Part shown: in pieces, positions 53,493 to 61,986 of the stretch
Numbering within the stretch: position 1 is the stretch's first letter
How the letters are laid out: every line of letters starts with the position of its first letter
Assembly: GCA_036556425.1 (NCBI GenBank)
Contig: DATBJJ010000110.1
Location: forward strand, 52,173 to 116,172
Reading direction: 5' to 3'
Length of the DNA stretch: 64,000 bases
Source: DATBJJ01 sp036556425
Lineage (GTDB): Bacteria; Acidobacteriota; Vicinamibacteria; Vicinamibacterales; 2-12-FULL-66-21
Program-made: the position numbers and the translations under genes
Notes under the pieces: generated by a model
The model's database searches: none
The model's input: the letters and a program-made list of their open reading frames with translations, nothing else
Told to the model about the DNA's origin: nothing

Positions 53493-55826
53493 GTGATCCT
53501 TCCGATAGATCCGTTCCTTCCTCGCATCGTTGAGACCGTCCGCCGTCACCGCGCGGCTGTCGTGACGGCCGCGCCAGGCGCGGGGAAGACTACGCGCGTG
53601 CCGCCGGCGCTGGCGGTGGACGGGCCTGTCATCGTGCTGCAGCCGCGCCGCGTCGCGGCGAGGAGCCTCGCGAAACGAATCGCGCTCGAGCGGAACTGGA
53701 CGATCGGTCGCGAAGTGGGCTGGCACGTGCGATTCGAAAGGCAATTCGGATCGCAGACGCAGGTCCTGTTCGCCACCGAAGGGATCCTCACCGCGCGCCT
53801 GCAGCAGGACCCGCTGCTCAGCGACTTCACGACGATCGTCGTCGACGAGTTTCACGAGCGCAGCATCCACGCGGATCTCGGCCTTGCGCTCGCGCGGCAG
53901 GCGCGCCGCGCGCGGCAGGATCTTCGGCTCGTGGTCATGTCGGCGACGCTCGATGCGAACGCGGTCGCGACATATCTGGACGGCTGCCCGATCGTCGAGG
54001 TGCCGGGCACGCTCCATCCGCTCGACGTGCGCTACATGCCGGAGGCGTCGTTCCCGGAAGCGGTCGACGTCTGCATGCGAGCGAACGACGGGCAGATCTT
54101 GTGCTTCCTCCCTGGCGCAGCGGAGATTGCGCGCGCGGGCCGCGATCTTCGTACGGCGTGGAATCGCTCCGGCGATCCACCCGCGGAGATCGCCGAGCTG
54201 CACGGCTCGCTCGACGGCGCGGCGCAGGATCGCGCGATCGAGACGACCACCGCACGGCGCGTCATTCTCGCCACCAACATCGCCGAAACCTCGCTGACCG
54301 TACCGGGCGTGCGAGCCGTGGTGGACGCCGGACTGCAAAAGGTCGCGCGATACGATCCGGATCGCGCGGTCGACAGCCTCGTGACGGAGCGCATTCCGCA
54401 GGACGCCGCCGATCAACGCGCCGGCCGCGCGGCCCGGATCGGACCGGGCCTCGTCGTGCGGTTGTGGAGCGAATCCGATCGCCTTCGGAGGCACCGGGAG
54501 CCGGAGATACACCGCGTCGACCTGTCCGGCGCGCTCCTCGACGTGATCGCGTGGGGCGGCGATCCGCACTCGTTCGAGTGGTTCGAATCGCCGTCCTCCG
54601 ATCGCATCGCTGCCGGGCTCGATCTCTTGGACCGGCTCGGCGCGATAGCGGGCGGACGGCTCACCGATCGAGGCGAACGCATACGTCGCGTACCGCTCCA
54701 TCCGCGGCTCTCCGTGATTCTGCTCGCGGCCGCCGGCGCGCGCGAGGCGGCGCTCGCCTGCGCCGTTCTGTCCGAGCGTCAGTTTCACGCAGCGTCCCCG
54801 TCCGCGACCCGGCCGACGACGACGAGTGATTTGTTGAGCGCGATCGAGCCGGAGCGCGAGCTGCCGCCGCACGTGCGGAGCGTCGCCGATGTGCTGCAGC
54901 GCCTCGCGGGTGGCACGAAGCAGTCGATCGACGAGCGATCGTTCCGCCGCGCGCTGCTCGACGGCTATCCCGATCGCGTCGCGCGGAGACGTGCGCCGGG
55001 AACGCCGCGCGTGCTGCTGGCGTCCGGCCACGGCGCGGTCGTCGGTCCGGAGAGCGGCGTACGCGACAGCGAGTTCCTGCTCGCGCTCGACGTCACCGCC
55101 GGAAAACGAGGCGAGGGATCCGAAGCCCGCATCCGGATGGCGAGCGCGATCGATCGTGAATGGCTCGAGCCGACCGCGACGCGCGTCGAGTGCCAGTACG
55201 ATGCCGCCGCGGATGCCGTCCGCGCCGCGTCGCGCGACTACTACGAGGCCATCCTCTTGAGCGAGCGCGCGGTCGCGCCGGATCCCGACGAGAGCCGGCG
55301 CCTCATCGCGGAAGCGTATCGTGCGCGCCCGTTGAACGCCGAGGACGAACAGCTCATGCGGCGCCTCCGCTTCGCGCGAATCGACATCGATCTCCACACG
55401 ATCGTCGATCGCGCGTCCGAGGGATGCCGATCCGTTCGCGAGATCTCGCTCGCCCGCGGGCTCTCGGCCGACGAGCAGCGGAAGCTCGATCGTCTGGCGC
55501 CGCCAACGATCGGCGTGCCGAGCGGGCGAGCCGCGCGGTTGGAGTACCAGGACGACGGTTCGGTCGTGGCGGCGGTGAAGCTGCAGGAGCTGTTCGGGCT
55601 TGCCGACACGCCGCGTATCGGCCCGAAGCGCACGGCGATTGTCATGTCGCTCCTCGCGCCGAACGGCCGCCCCGTCCAGACGACGAGAGATCTGCGCAGC
55701 TTCTGGCAGCGGACGTATCCCGAAGTCCGGAAGGAGCTTCGGGGCCGATACCCGAAGCATCCGTGGCCCGAAGATCCGTGGACCGCGCCGCCCACCGCCC
55801 GAACCGCCAGACGAGGGGTCAAATAA
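53493..55826 (+). CDS. hrpB: ATP-dependent helicase HrpB
   Basis: This 777-residue DEAH-type helicase starts at GTG 53493. Motifs are I (AAPGAGKTTRVPPAL), Ia (VLQPRRVAARSLAKRIA), Ib (ATEGILTARLQQDP), II (VVDEFHERSIHADLGLAL, DEFH variant), III (VMSATLDANAVATYL), IV-V (ILATNIAETSLTVPGVRAVVDAG) and VI (QRAGRAARIGPG). The HrpB C-terminal domain follows (QELFGLADTPRIG, LAPNGRPVQTTRDLRSFWQRTYPEVRKELRGRYPKHPWPEDP). It is an RNA helicase relative of yeast Prp2/22 types; its bacterial role is unclear. The inverted repeat at its start may limit expression. Confidence 0.95.
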   Translation: MILPIDPFLPRIVETVRRHRAAVVTAAPGAGKTTRVPPALAVDGPVIVLQPRRVAARSLAKRIALERNWTIGREVGWHVRFERQFGSQTQVLFATEGILTARLQQDPLLSDFTTIVVDEFHERSIHADLGLALARQARRARQDLRLVVMSATLDANAVATYLDGCPIVEVPGTLHPLDVRYMPEASFPEAVDVCMRANDGQILCFLPGAAEIARAGRDLRTAWNRSGDPPAEIAELHGSLDGAAQDRAIETTTARRVILATNIAETSLTVPGVRAVVDAGLQKVARYDPDRAVDSLVTERIPQDAADQRAGRAARIGPGLVVRLWSESDRLRRHREPEIHRVDLSGALLDVIAWGGDPHSFEWFESPSSDRIAAGLDLLDRLGAIAGGRLTDRGERIRRVPLHPRLSVILLAAAGAREAALACAVLSERQFHAASPSATRPTTTSDLLSAIEPERELPPHVRSVADVLQRLAGGTKQSIDERSFRRALLDGYPDRVARRRAPGTPRVLLASGHGAVVGPESGVRDSEFLLALDVTAGKRGEGSEARIRMASAIDREWLEPTATRVECQYDAAADAVRAASRDYYEAILLSERAVAPDPDESRRLIAEAYRARPLNAEDEQLMRRLRFARIDIDLHTIVDRASEGCRSVREISLARGLSADEQRKLDRLAPPTIGVPSGRAARLEYQDDGSVVAAVKLQELFGLADTPRIGPKRTAIVMSLLAPNGRPVQTTRDLRSFWQRTYPEVRKELRGRYPKHPWPEDPWTAPPTARTARRGVK

Positions 55827-55829
55827 AGC

Positions 55830-55915
55830 AAGGTGCCAGGGTGCTAGGGTGCCGGGGTGCCAAGGTGCAAGGTGCCAGGGTGCGGGGTGCCAAGGTGCAG
55901 AGTGCGAGGGTGCTG
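55830..55915. repeat. Tandem RRGGTGC(C/T) array overlapping a gene start
   Basis: About eleven degenerate copies of a 7-8 base unit (AAGGTGCC, AGGGTGCT, AGGGTGCC, GGGGTGCC, AAGGTGC and so on) fill the space between hrpB and the next gene and include its possible GTG starts. The unit contains a GTG and a weak AAGG, so it multiplies start-like signals. Confidence 0.7.
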
Positions 55916-57178
55916 TTCTTCATTCTTCTGCTGGCGGCGTTGCCGTCGGCGGGGCAGGACTGCGACTGCGCGCGGGTGGGGGCTCCGTGCTCTGCGTACT
56001 GGGACGGCGCGGCGGTGTTCGTGGGGCGCGTCGAGTCCGTGGCGCGCGAGACGGCGGCGCGGCGCGTGCGGTTTACGCTCCTCGAGCGCTTTCGCGGTCC
56101 GTCGTCCAGCACCGTTGACGTACTCACCGGCCCATCGGGTCAACGCTGCAGCCTTGCGTTCAAAGTCGGACGCGAGTATCTCGTCTACGCGTCGCGCGTC
56201 GATGGCGGATTGTTCGTGCCGGCGTGCTCGCGGACGCGCGACGTGGAAGATGCGGCCGCGGATCTTGCGTACGCGCGAGGGTTGAAGGACGGGACGACAG
56301 CGGCCGGCCGGATCACGGGACAAGTGCTCCGCGGCCGCCGCGACTTGAACGGGAAGACGAGCGGGCCGTCCGAGCCGATGGCCGGAGTGACCGTTCGCGT
56401 CGCGAGGGACGGCGCCGGCAGCCAGACGATCACGAATCACGCCGGCGACTTCGTCGTCGCGAGCGCTGGCGCGGGGAAGTACGACGTTCGCGTCGACGTG
56501 CCGGACGGCTACTACTCGGACGATTCGTCGTCGATCGTGGAGCTCGGCGATGCGCGCGGCTGCGCGGATGTCAGCGCGACGTTCTATTCCAACGCCGTCG
56601 TCGCCGGACGCGTCGTCGACGCGTCGGCACGCCCGGTTCCGGGGTTGACGATCGAGATCGCCACCGCGTCGCTGAGCCAGCGCCGGAAGACGATCACGGA
56701 CCGCGACGGCCGATACGAGATCACGCGCCTGCCCGCCGGCCGGTTCGTCGTCGGTGTCAACACGGGCCTCCAGAAGAACGCGGCGCCGGTGAAGGTGTTC
56801 CATCCAGGCGTGGACAAGATTGCGTCGGCGACGCGCGTCGCGCTCGGGCAAGGTCAACGCGTGACGCTCGACGATCTTCGGATCCCGTCGCACATCACGT
56901 TCGTCGCGGTGTCGGGATTCGTGTTGGACGCGGATGGCACAGCCGCAGAAGGCGCACGGGTGTACTTGCGAGGCGTCGCCGAGGGGGATCACATCGTTGC
57001 CGAACCCGCGCTCGTCGATTTCCTCGGCCGCTTCGTCATCGCCGCGTTGTCGGGCGTCGAGTACGAGATCTTTGCGGAGCGATCGCGCTCCCCGCGCACG
57101 GATTCGACCGAACCGTTGCGCCTCACCGTTGGCGAAGGCATGAAGCCGCTGCGCCTCGTGCTTCGCCGGCGGTACTAG
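55895..57178 (+). CDS. Exported protein with NTR/TIMP-like domain and carboxypeptidase-regulatory domains
   Basis: The start is ambiguous because GTG codons belong to the tandem array; GTG 55895 (427 residues) gives MQSARVLFFILLLAALPSAG, a better signal peptide than GTG 55910. The mature protein opens with Cys-rich QDCDCARVGAPCSAYWDGAAVFVGRV, like the netrin/TIMP-type fold of bacterial exported proteins, with further Cys in GQRCSLAF and PACSRTRD. Carboxypeptidase-regulatory folds follow (AGRITGQVLR, VAGRVVDASARPVPGLTIEI, GRYEITRLPAGRFVVGV, VSGFVLDADGTAAEGARVYL). Likely role: periplasmic or surface binding. No enzyme motif. Confidence 0.8.
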   Translation: MQSARVLFFILLLAALPSAGQDCDCARVGAPCSAYWDGAAVFVGRVESVARETAARRVRFTLLERFRGPSSSTVDVLTGPSGQRCSLAFKVGREYLVYASRVDGGLFVPACSRTRDVEDAAADLAYARGLKDGTTAAGRITGQVLRGRRDLNGKTSGPSEPMAGVTVRVARDGAGSQTITNHAGDFVVASAGAGKYDVRVDVPDGYYSDDSSSIVELGDARGCADVSATFYSNAVVAGRVVDASARPVPGLTIEIATASLSQRRKTITDRDGRYEITRLPAGRFVVGVNTGLQKNAAPVKVFHPGVDKIASATRVALGQGQRVTLDDLRIPSHITFVAVSGFVLDADGTAAEGARVYLRGVAEGDHIVAEPALVDFLGRFVIAALSGVEYEIFAERSRSPRTDSTEPLRLTVGEGMKPLRLVLRRRY

Positions 57179-57199
57179 TCCTTCCATAGTATTTCGTGG

Positions 57200-57219
57200 C
57201 TTCCGGCTTCAGCCGGAAG
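57200..57219 (+). terminator. Hairpin CTTCCGGC-TTCA-GCCGGAAG
   Basis: This perfect 8-bp stem with a four-base loop starts 21 bases after the stop of the NTR-like gene. A short AT-rich stretch (ATCAAATT) follows instead of a clean U-run. It may act as a terminator; similar TTCCGGCTTCAGCCGGAA hairpins recur between genes in many genomes. Confidence 0.5.
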
Positions 57220-57249
57220 ATCAAATTCCGGCGACATTCACCGAGGGTC

Positions 57250-57392
57250 TCATCGCGGAGATGCAGAGGACAGAGGCTCGCAGAGGCAACCTCACGCGAG
57301 CGTTGCGATCGAGCGGCTGCCGCTCGTACGTTGTGGCATCGAGCGATCCGTATTCTCCGCGCATCTCTCGCACTCTGCGAACTCCGCGATGA
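57250..57392. repeat. 143-base element with 11-bp terminal inverted repeats (MITE-like)
   Basis: TCATCGCGGAG (57250-57260) and CTCCGCGATGA (57382-57392) are exact inverted copies. Inside, AGATGC and TCGCAGAGG on the left face GCATCTCTCG and CACTCTGCGA on the right, so the similarity extends inward. The element is non-coding and lies between the NTR-like gene and xthA. No transposase or target-site duplication is obvious. Confidence 0.5.
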
Positions 57393-57460
57393 AGATCGTG
57401 AATCACGATCGCCATCCAGTGAATGCAGCAGCGATCGAAGCGGGACACTACAATGGCTTG

Positions 57461-58234
57461 ATGCCCCGCACGCTGAAGATTGGGACGTGGAACGTCAATG
57501 GAATACGAGCCCGGCTGGATCAAGTTCAGCAGTGGGTGACGCAAGAGAAGCCCGACGTTCTCTGCCTCCAGGAAATCAAGGCGTCGCCGGATCAGATCCC
57601 GATGTTTCTGTGCGAGCTCGAAGGGTACTGGTGCTATTGGCACGGCGCGAAAGGGTACTCAGGCGTCGGACTCCACGTCAGCAAAGAGCTCTCGCCCGAT
57701 CGTCCGGCGTTCGCGCATCCTTCCTTCGACTACGAGCACCGCATCGTCACGGTCCGCACGCCGCATGCGACGGTTGCGTCCGTGTACGTGCCGAACGGCG
57801 GCAAAGACTTTCCGGCGAAGATGCAGTTCCTCTCGGCGCTGGAGCAGTTCGCCGCCGAAAGCCGCGCGGATCCGGTACCGCTCATCATCTGCGGCGATCT
57901 GAACGTCGCGCGGACCGACATGGACGTGCACCCGAAGGAACGCAAGCCGCGCGCGATCGGGCAGCTTCCGGAGGAGCGCGAGCTCCTCGAGCGCATCATC
58001 GCGCACGACCTCGTCGACGTCGGCCGCGCGCTCGATCCGGAGAACGATCAGATGTTCACCTGGTGGGCGCCGTGGCGGGAAATGCGCCAGCGGAACATCG
58101 GCTGGCGGCTCGACTACGTGCTCGCCAGCTCGCGGCTGTATTCGACGGTGCAGTCCTCCAAAGTCCAGCGGGAATTCGGCACGAGCGACCACGCGCCGGT
58201 CTCCGTCGAGTTCGCGCTTGACACGAAAAACTAA
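57461..58234 (+). CDS. xthA: Exodeoxyribonuclease III (AP endonuclease)
   Basis: I start at ATG 57461 (257 residues), where the conserved LKIGTWNVNGIRARL begins three residues in; a start at 57389 lies in the repeat element and would add 24 unlike residues. Motifs of the exonuclease-endonuclease-phosphatase fold are CLQEIKA (metal Glu), KGYSGVGLHV, VYVPNGG, IICGDLNVARTDMDVH (Asp, Asn), RNIGWRLDYVLAS and TSDHAPVSVEF (catalytic His). It nicks DNA at abasic sites in base excision repair. The consensus -35 of the blaI promoter lies inside its last codons. Confidence 0.94.
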   Translation: MPRTLKIGTWNVNGIRARLDQVQQWVTQEKPDVLCLQEIKASPDQIPMFLCELEGYWCYWHGAKGYSGVGLHVSKELSPDRPAFAHPSFDYEHRIVTVRTPHATVASVYVPNGGKDFPAKMQFLSALEQFAAESRADPVPLIICGDLNVARTDMDVHPKERKPRAIGQLPEERELLERIIAHDLVDVGRALDPENDQMFTWWAPWREMRQRNIGWRLDYVLASSRLYSTVQSSKVQREFGTSDHAPVSVEFALDTKN

Positions 58235-58251
58235 GTACTAAATAATTAGTA
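58218..58251 (+). promoter_or_regulatory. Promoter and BlaI-type operator of the blaI-M56 operon
   Basis: A perfect TTGACA (58218-58223), inside the end of xthA, is followed 17 bases later by AATAAT (58241-58246). The -10 lies within the dyad TACTAA-ATAA-TTAGTA (58236-58251), the only AT-rich palindrome of the region. BlaI/MecI repressors bind such TACxA/TxGTA dyads over their own promoter. Transcription would start about six bases before the ATG at 58258, so the mRNA is almost leaderless. Confidence 0.7.
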
Positions 58252-58257
58252 TCAATC

Positions 58258-58635
58258 ATGCGGACGCCTCACCCGACGCTCACGCCTCAAGAGCTGGCCA
58301 TCATGAAAGTGGTCTGGCGGCTCGACAAGGCCACCGTACGCGACGTGTACGAGGCGCTGCGCGAAAAGCGCTCCGTCGCGTACACCACGGTGATGACGAT
58401 GATGAAGATTCTCGAGGACAAGGGCTTCCTCAAGAAGACGCAGGTCGAGCGCGCGCACGTCTACCGGCCGACCCGGCCGCGGCAGCAGGTCGTCAGTGCG
58501 ATGGTTCGGGACTTCGTCGATCGCGTGTTCGACGGCGCGGCCGGCGGCCTGCTGCTGCACCTCGCGAAGGACGGACGCCTGACGAAAGCCGAGCGCGACC
58601 GCATCAAGGATCTGATCGACAACACCAACGACTGA
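58258..58635 (+). CDS. blaI: BlaI/MecI/CopY-family repressor
   Basis: This 125-residue winged-helix repressor shows LTPQELAIMKVVWRLDKATVRDVYEAL, VAYTTVMTMMKILEDKGFLKKTQVERAHVYRP (recognition helix and wing) and a dimerisation tail FVDRVFDGAAGGLLLHL. It should repress its own operon until the partner M56 protease inactivates it. The dyad at 58236-58251 overlaps its promoter. The M56 gene begins 18 bases downstream. No beta-lactamase gene is present, so the real target set is unknown. Confidence 0.93.
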   Translation: MRTPHPTLTPQELAIMKVVWRLDKATVRDVYEALREKRSVAYTTVMTMMKILEDKGFLKKTQVERAHVYRPTRPRQQVVSAMVRDFVDRVFDGAAGGLLLHLAKDGRLTKAERDRIKDLIDNTND

Positions 58636-58653
58636 AGACCAGAAGGAACGATC

Positions 58654-60660
58654 ATGGATTCCGAGCTTGGTCTCTCCAATCTGTTCCGGTGGAGCGCGCA
58701 GGTCGCCCTGCTGGCAGCGGTCGGCACGATGCTGCTCTGGCTGCTTCGAATACACGCGCCGGTGCTCCGCCACGCATTCTGGCGGGTTCTGCTCGCCGTC
58801 TGCTTGATCCTTCCAGCGATTCAGACGTGGACGGCAACTCCTCCTTCAACCGCGAATGTCGCCGACGCCGGCATCTCTCCGGCGATTGGCAATGCACCAC
58901 CGAGCCAGGCGCGCGGCCATCGGCCATCGCCGGTCACGTCGTGGTCCGCGTTCGCGCGGGCGAAATGGGCCCCGCTGGTAACGCTCGCGATCGTTGCCGG
59001 CATCGCCGCTCGCTTGACGTGGCTCTGCGCCGGATTGCTCCGGCTTCGCCGCGTGCGGCGTCGTAGCGTGCCGGCAGTCTCCGACAGCAGACTCATCGAG
59101 CTCGAGAAGCTGATCGAAGCAGGCGCGACGATCGAGTACATCCACGGGCTCGGCCAGCCCGTCACGTACGGACTCTTCAAGCCGGTCGTGTTGCTGCCGG
59201 ATCGATTCACCTCGCTTCCTCCAGCCGTGCAGCGCGCGGTACTCGCGCACGAACTCTGGCACGTGCGCCGGCGCGATTGGGGGTTCGTGATCATCGAAGA
59301 GATCGTGCGCGCGCTGTGCTGGTTCAACCCCGCGGTGTGGTGGCTCGTCACGCAGGTGCAGACGTCGCGCGAGGAAGTCGTCGACGAGCTCACCGTCCAG
59401 CTCACGAACTCTCGCCGCACGTATCTCGAAGCGCTGCTCGTCTTCGCCGATCAACCGACCGTCTTTCCCGCGACGCCGTTCGCGCGGCGCCGCCATCTGT
59501 TCCAACGCATGCTGCTGATCTCCCGGGAGGCCGTGATGTCATCCAGAAGAATCGTGACGTCCTCGATCGCCGCCGGCGTCGTCGTGCTGACTGCCGGGTG
59601 GGGCGCCTCGTCGGCGTTTCCATTGCTCGCGCCCCCAGCGGCCGACGCCGCGCCGCAAGCGCAGGCGCCTCCGCGCGATCGCCGGCCCGGCGAAGCGGCT
59701 CCCGAGACGCAGTGGGAGCAGCAACTGAAGGACAAGATTCGCGCCGATCCATCGAACAGCGAGGCATACCTGGCGCTGGCGGGGCTGCAGGAATCAAGAG
59801 GCGCGAAGGTCGAAGCGGAAGCGACGTTGAATGTGCTCGAGCGCGCGTTTGCGACCGACGCGAAGGTGCTCGGCAAGCTCGCGCGCGTGCACCAGGCGGC
59901 GGGACGCTTCGACAAAGCGGTCTCCGTCCTCGAATCGATGGCCGCGCTCGATCCCGGCCCGCAGGCTTACCAGAACATCGCCACGTTCTATTGGGAGAAG
60001 GCGTACAAGGACAAGTCGCTGACGGTTCCGGAAGTCGCCGGCTATATCAAACTCGGAGTCTTGGCGGCGGATCGCGCGCTTCGCTACGACGACAACTTTG
60101 TCGACGCTCTCATCTACAAGAACATCCTTCTTCGGATGCAGGCGAACATCGAGACGGATCCCGCCTCTCGTCGGGCAATCATCGCGGAGGCCGACCAATT
60201 GCGGGATCGCGCGCTGGAGTTGAGCAAGAGCCGCGGTGTTCCTGGCGGCGTTCCCGGCGGCGTGGCCGGTGGCGTACCTGGTGGCGTCGTGGCCGGCGAC
60301 GCGCCACCACCTCCTCCTCCGCCACCGCCACCGCCGCCCCCGGAATTCGAGTTCGTGAACGGCGTCAGGCCGCTTCGGATCGGCGGTGGCTTGAGTCCGC
60401 CGGCGAAGATCCGCGACGTCAAGCCGCTCTATCCACCGATCGCCCAATCGGCGAGGATACAAGGCGTCGTCATCATCGAAGCGGTGATCGATGTCAATGG
60501 GCAGGTTGCCGCGTCTCGCGTGCTGCGCGGCCAGCCGCTGCTGGATCAGGCCGCGCTGGACGCGGTCAACCAGTGGGTGTTCACGCCGACGCTGCTGAAC
60601 GGCGTCCCGACGCCGGTCATCATGACGGTGACGGTGAACTTCGCGCTGCAGCAGCAGTAG
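58654..60660 (+). CDS. M56 (BlaR1-type) membrane metalloprotease fused to TPR and TonB C-terminal domain
   Basis: This 668-residue protein has three or four membrane helices (about 14-32, 42-58, 106-128, 306-326). The M56 protease domain has zinc motif HELWH (199-203) in AVLAHELWHVRRRDW and the third ligand region EEVVDELTVQ. After the last helix come TPR-like repeats (about 355-500; SEAYLALAGLQESRGAKVEAE, AYQNIATFYWEKAYKDKSL), a GGVPGGVAGG repeat, a run of 13 prolines, and a TonB C-terminal domain (KPLYPPIAQSARIQGVVIIEAVIDVNGQ). There is no penicillin-binding sensor. It probably cleaves BlaI and contacts outer-membrane receptors. Confidence 0.92.
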   Translation: MDSELGLSNLFRWSAQVALLAAVGTMLLWLLRIHAPVLRHAFWRVLLAVCLILPAIQTWTATPPSTANVADAGISPAIGNAPPSQARGHRPSPVTSWSAFARAKWAPLVTLAIVAGIAARLTWLCAGLLRLRRVRRRSVPAVSDSRLIELEKLIEAGATIEYIHGLGQPVTYGLFKPVVLLPDRFTSLPPAVQRAVLAHELWHVRRRDWGFVIIEEIVRALCWFNPAVWWLVTQVQTSREEVVDELTVQLTNSRRTYLEALLVFADQPTVFPATPFARRRHLFQRMLLISREAVMSSRRIVTSSIAAGVVVLTAGWGASSAFPLLAPPAADAAPQAQAPPRDRRPGEAAPETQWEQQLKDKIRADPSNSEAYLALAGLQESRGAKVEAEATLNVLERAFATDAKVLGKLARVHQAAGRFDKAVSVLESMAALDPGPQAYQNIATFYWEKAYKDKSLTVPEVAGYIKLGVLAADRALRYDDNFVDALIYKNILLRMQANIETDPASRRAIIAEADQLRDRALELSKSRGVPGGVPGGVAGGVPGGVVAGDAPPPPPPPPPPPPPEFEFVNGVRPLRIGGGLSPPAKIRDVKPLYPPIAQSARIQGVVIIEAVIDVNGQVAASRVLRGQPLLDQAALDAVNQWVFTPTLLNGVPTPVIMTVTVNFALQQQ

Positions 60661-60663
60661 GCG

Positions 60664-61986
60664 TCAGCTGCGCTCTTCCCAGACGCGGCAGACGTTGATG
60701 ATCGTGTCGACCGCGTTGTCCATGTCCTGAACGGACACCCACTCGAGCCGCGAGTGGAAGTTCTGCTCGCCGGCGAAGAGGTTCGGCGTCGGAAGGCCCA
60801 TGAACGACAGGCGCGATCCATCCGTGCCGCCGCGAATGGGCTTCTCGACCGGCGTCAGGCCGCTTCGCCGGATCGCCTCGCGCGCGTACTCGACGACGTC
60901 CGGGTAGCCTTCGAGAATCTCCCGCATGTTGCGATAGGACTCCGCGATTCGAATCTCGACCGAGGCGCGGGATCGATCGCCGACGATCTCGCGCGCGATC
61001 TGCTCGACGAGCGATTCCTTCTGCTCGAGCCCTTCGCTCGAAAAATCTCTGATCAGCAGCTTGACGATCGTCTTCTCGACCGATGCGTCGACGACATACG
61101 GGTGAACGTACCCCTCGTAGTTTGCCGTCGTTTCCGGCGACAGGCGATCTACGGGAAGCCGCGCGATGAAGTCCGCGGCAAGCTTGATCGAGTTCACCAT
61201 CCGATCCTTCGCGTAGCCGGGATGGGTGTTGAATCCTTTGAAGGTGATTGTCATCGCATCGGCCGAGAAGCTCTCCCACTCGAGCTCGCCGGCGCTGCCG
61301 CCGTCGATCGTGTACGCGCACACGGCGCCGAACCGACCGACGTCGAAGTGATTCGCGCCCCGTCCGATTTCCTCGTCCGGCGTGAACCCGACCCGGATCG
61401 TTCCGTGAGGAATCTCCGTGTGAGTGATCAGGTGTTCCGCCGCCGCCATGATCTCGGCGACGCCCGCCTTGTCGTCGGCGCCGAGGAGCGTCAGGCCCGA
61501 TGCCGTAACGATGTCGTGTCCGATGTGAGCGGCGAGGACTGGATCGTCCGCGGTACTGAGGACGATCGAGGGATCGTCGGGCAGCACGAGATCGCGGCCG
61601 TCGTACTTCTCGTGGACGATCGGATGCACGTCATGTCCGGGCATCTCCGGCGACGTATCCACGTGCGCGATGAAGCCGATCACCGGCACGCGCTTCGTGC
61701 TCGTCGCGGGAATCGTCCCCATCACGTAGCCGTGTTCGTCCATCGTGACGTCTTCGAGACCCATGTCCGTCAGCTCGTTGACGAGCAGCCGCAGCAGCGT
61801 CAATTGCCCCGGCGTGCTGGGACACGACGTCGACGCTTCGTCGGCGCGCGTGTTGATCATCACGTACCGAAGGAACCGTTCGAGCGCGGACGACTTCAGG
61901 ACAGGCGGCGGGACAGATCGGTCGGGTCGGACAGGTGCACGAGGAGCAGGTCGGCGCTTCGAATGGCTTCTTTGACGATCGGCCAT
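60664..61986 (-). CDS. pepT: Peptidase T (tripeptide aminopeptidase)
   Basis: This M20B zinc exopeptidase shows FIAHVDTSPEMPGHDVHPIVH (His-Asp), TLLGADDKAGVAEIMAA (bridging Asp), VGFTPDEEIGRGANHFD (catalytic Glu-Glu), AYTIDGGSAGELEWESF, and PIRGGTDGSRLSFMGLPTPNLFAGEQNFHSRLEW (final His). It removes N-terminal residues from tripeptides in the cytoplasm. ATG 61986 gives 440 residues, overlapping the upstream gene by 91 bases with a Pro/Arg-rich leader. The conserved part begins SSALERFLRYVMINT, so a CTG at 61899 (411 residues, CTGA overlap) may be the true start. It is convergent with the M56 gene, three bases apart. Confidence 0.94.
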   Translation of the reverse strand: MADRQRSHSKRRPAPRAPVRPDRSVPPPVLKSSALERFLRYVMINTRADEASTSCPSTPGQLTLLRLLVNELTDMGLEDVTMDEHGYVMGTIPATSTKRVPVIGFIAHVDTSPEMPGHDVHPIVHEKYDGRDLVLPDDPSIVLSTADDPVLAAHIGHDIVTASGLTLLGADDKAGVAEIMAAAEHLITHTEIPHGTIRVGFTPDEEIGRGANHFDVGRFGAVCAYTIDGGSAGELEWESFSADAMTITFKGFNTHPGYAKDRMVNSIKLAADFIARLPVDRLSPETTANYEGYVHPYVVDASVEKTIVKLLIRDFSSEGLEQKESLVEQIAREIVGDRSRASVEIRIAESYRNMREILEGYPDVVEYAREAIRRSGLTPVEKPIRGGTDGSRLSFMGLPTPNLFAGEQNFHSRLEWVSVQDMDNAVDTIINVCRVWEERS

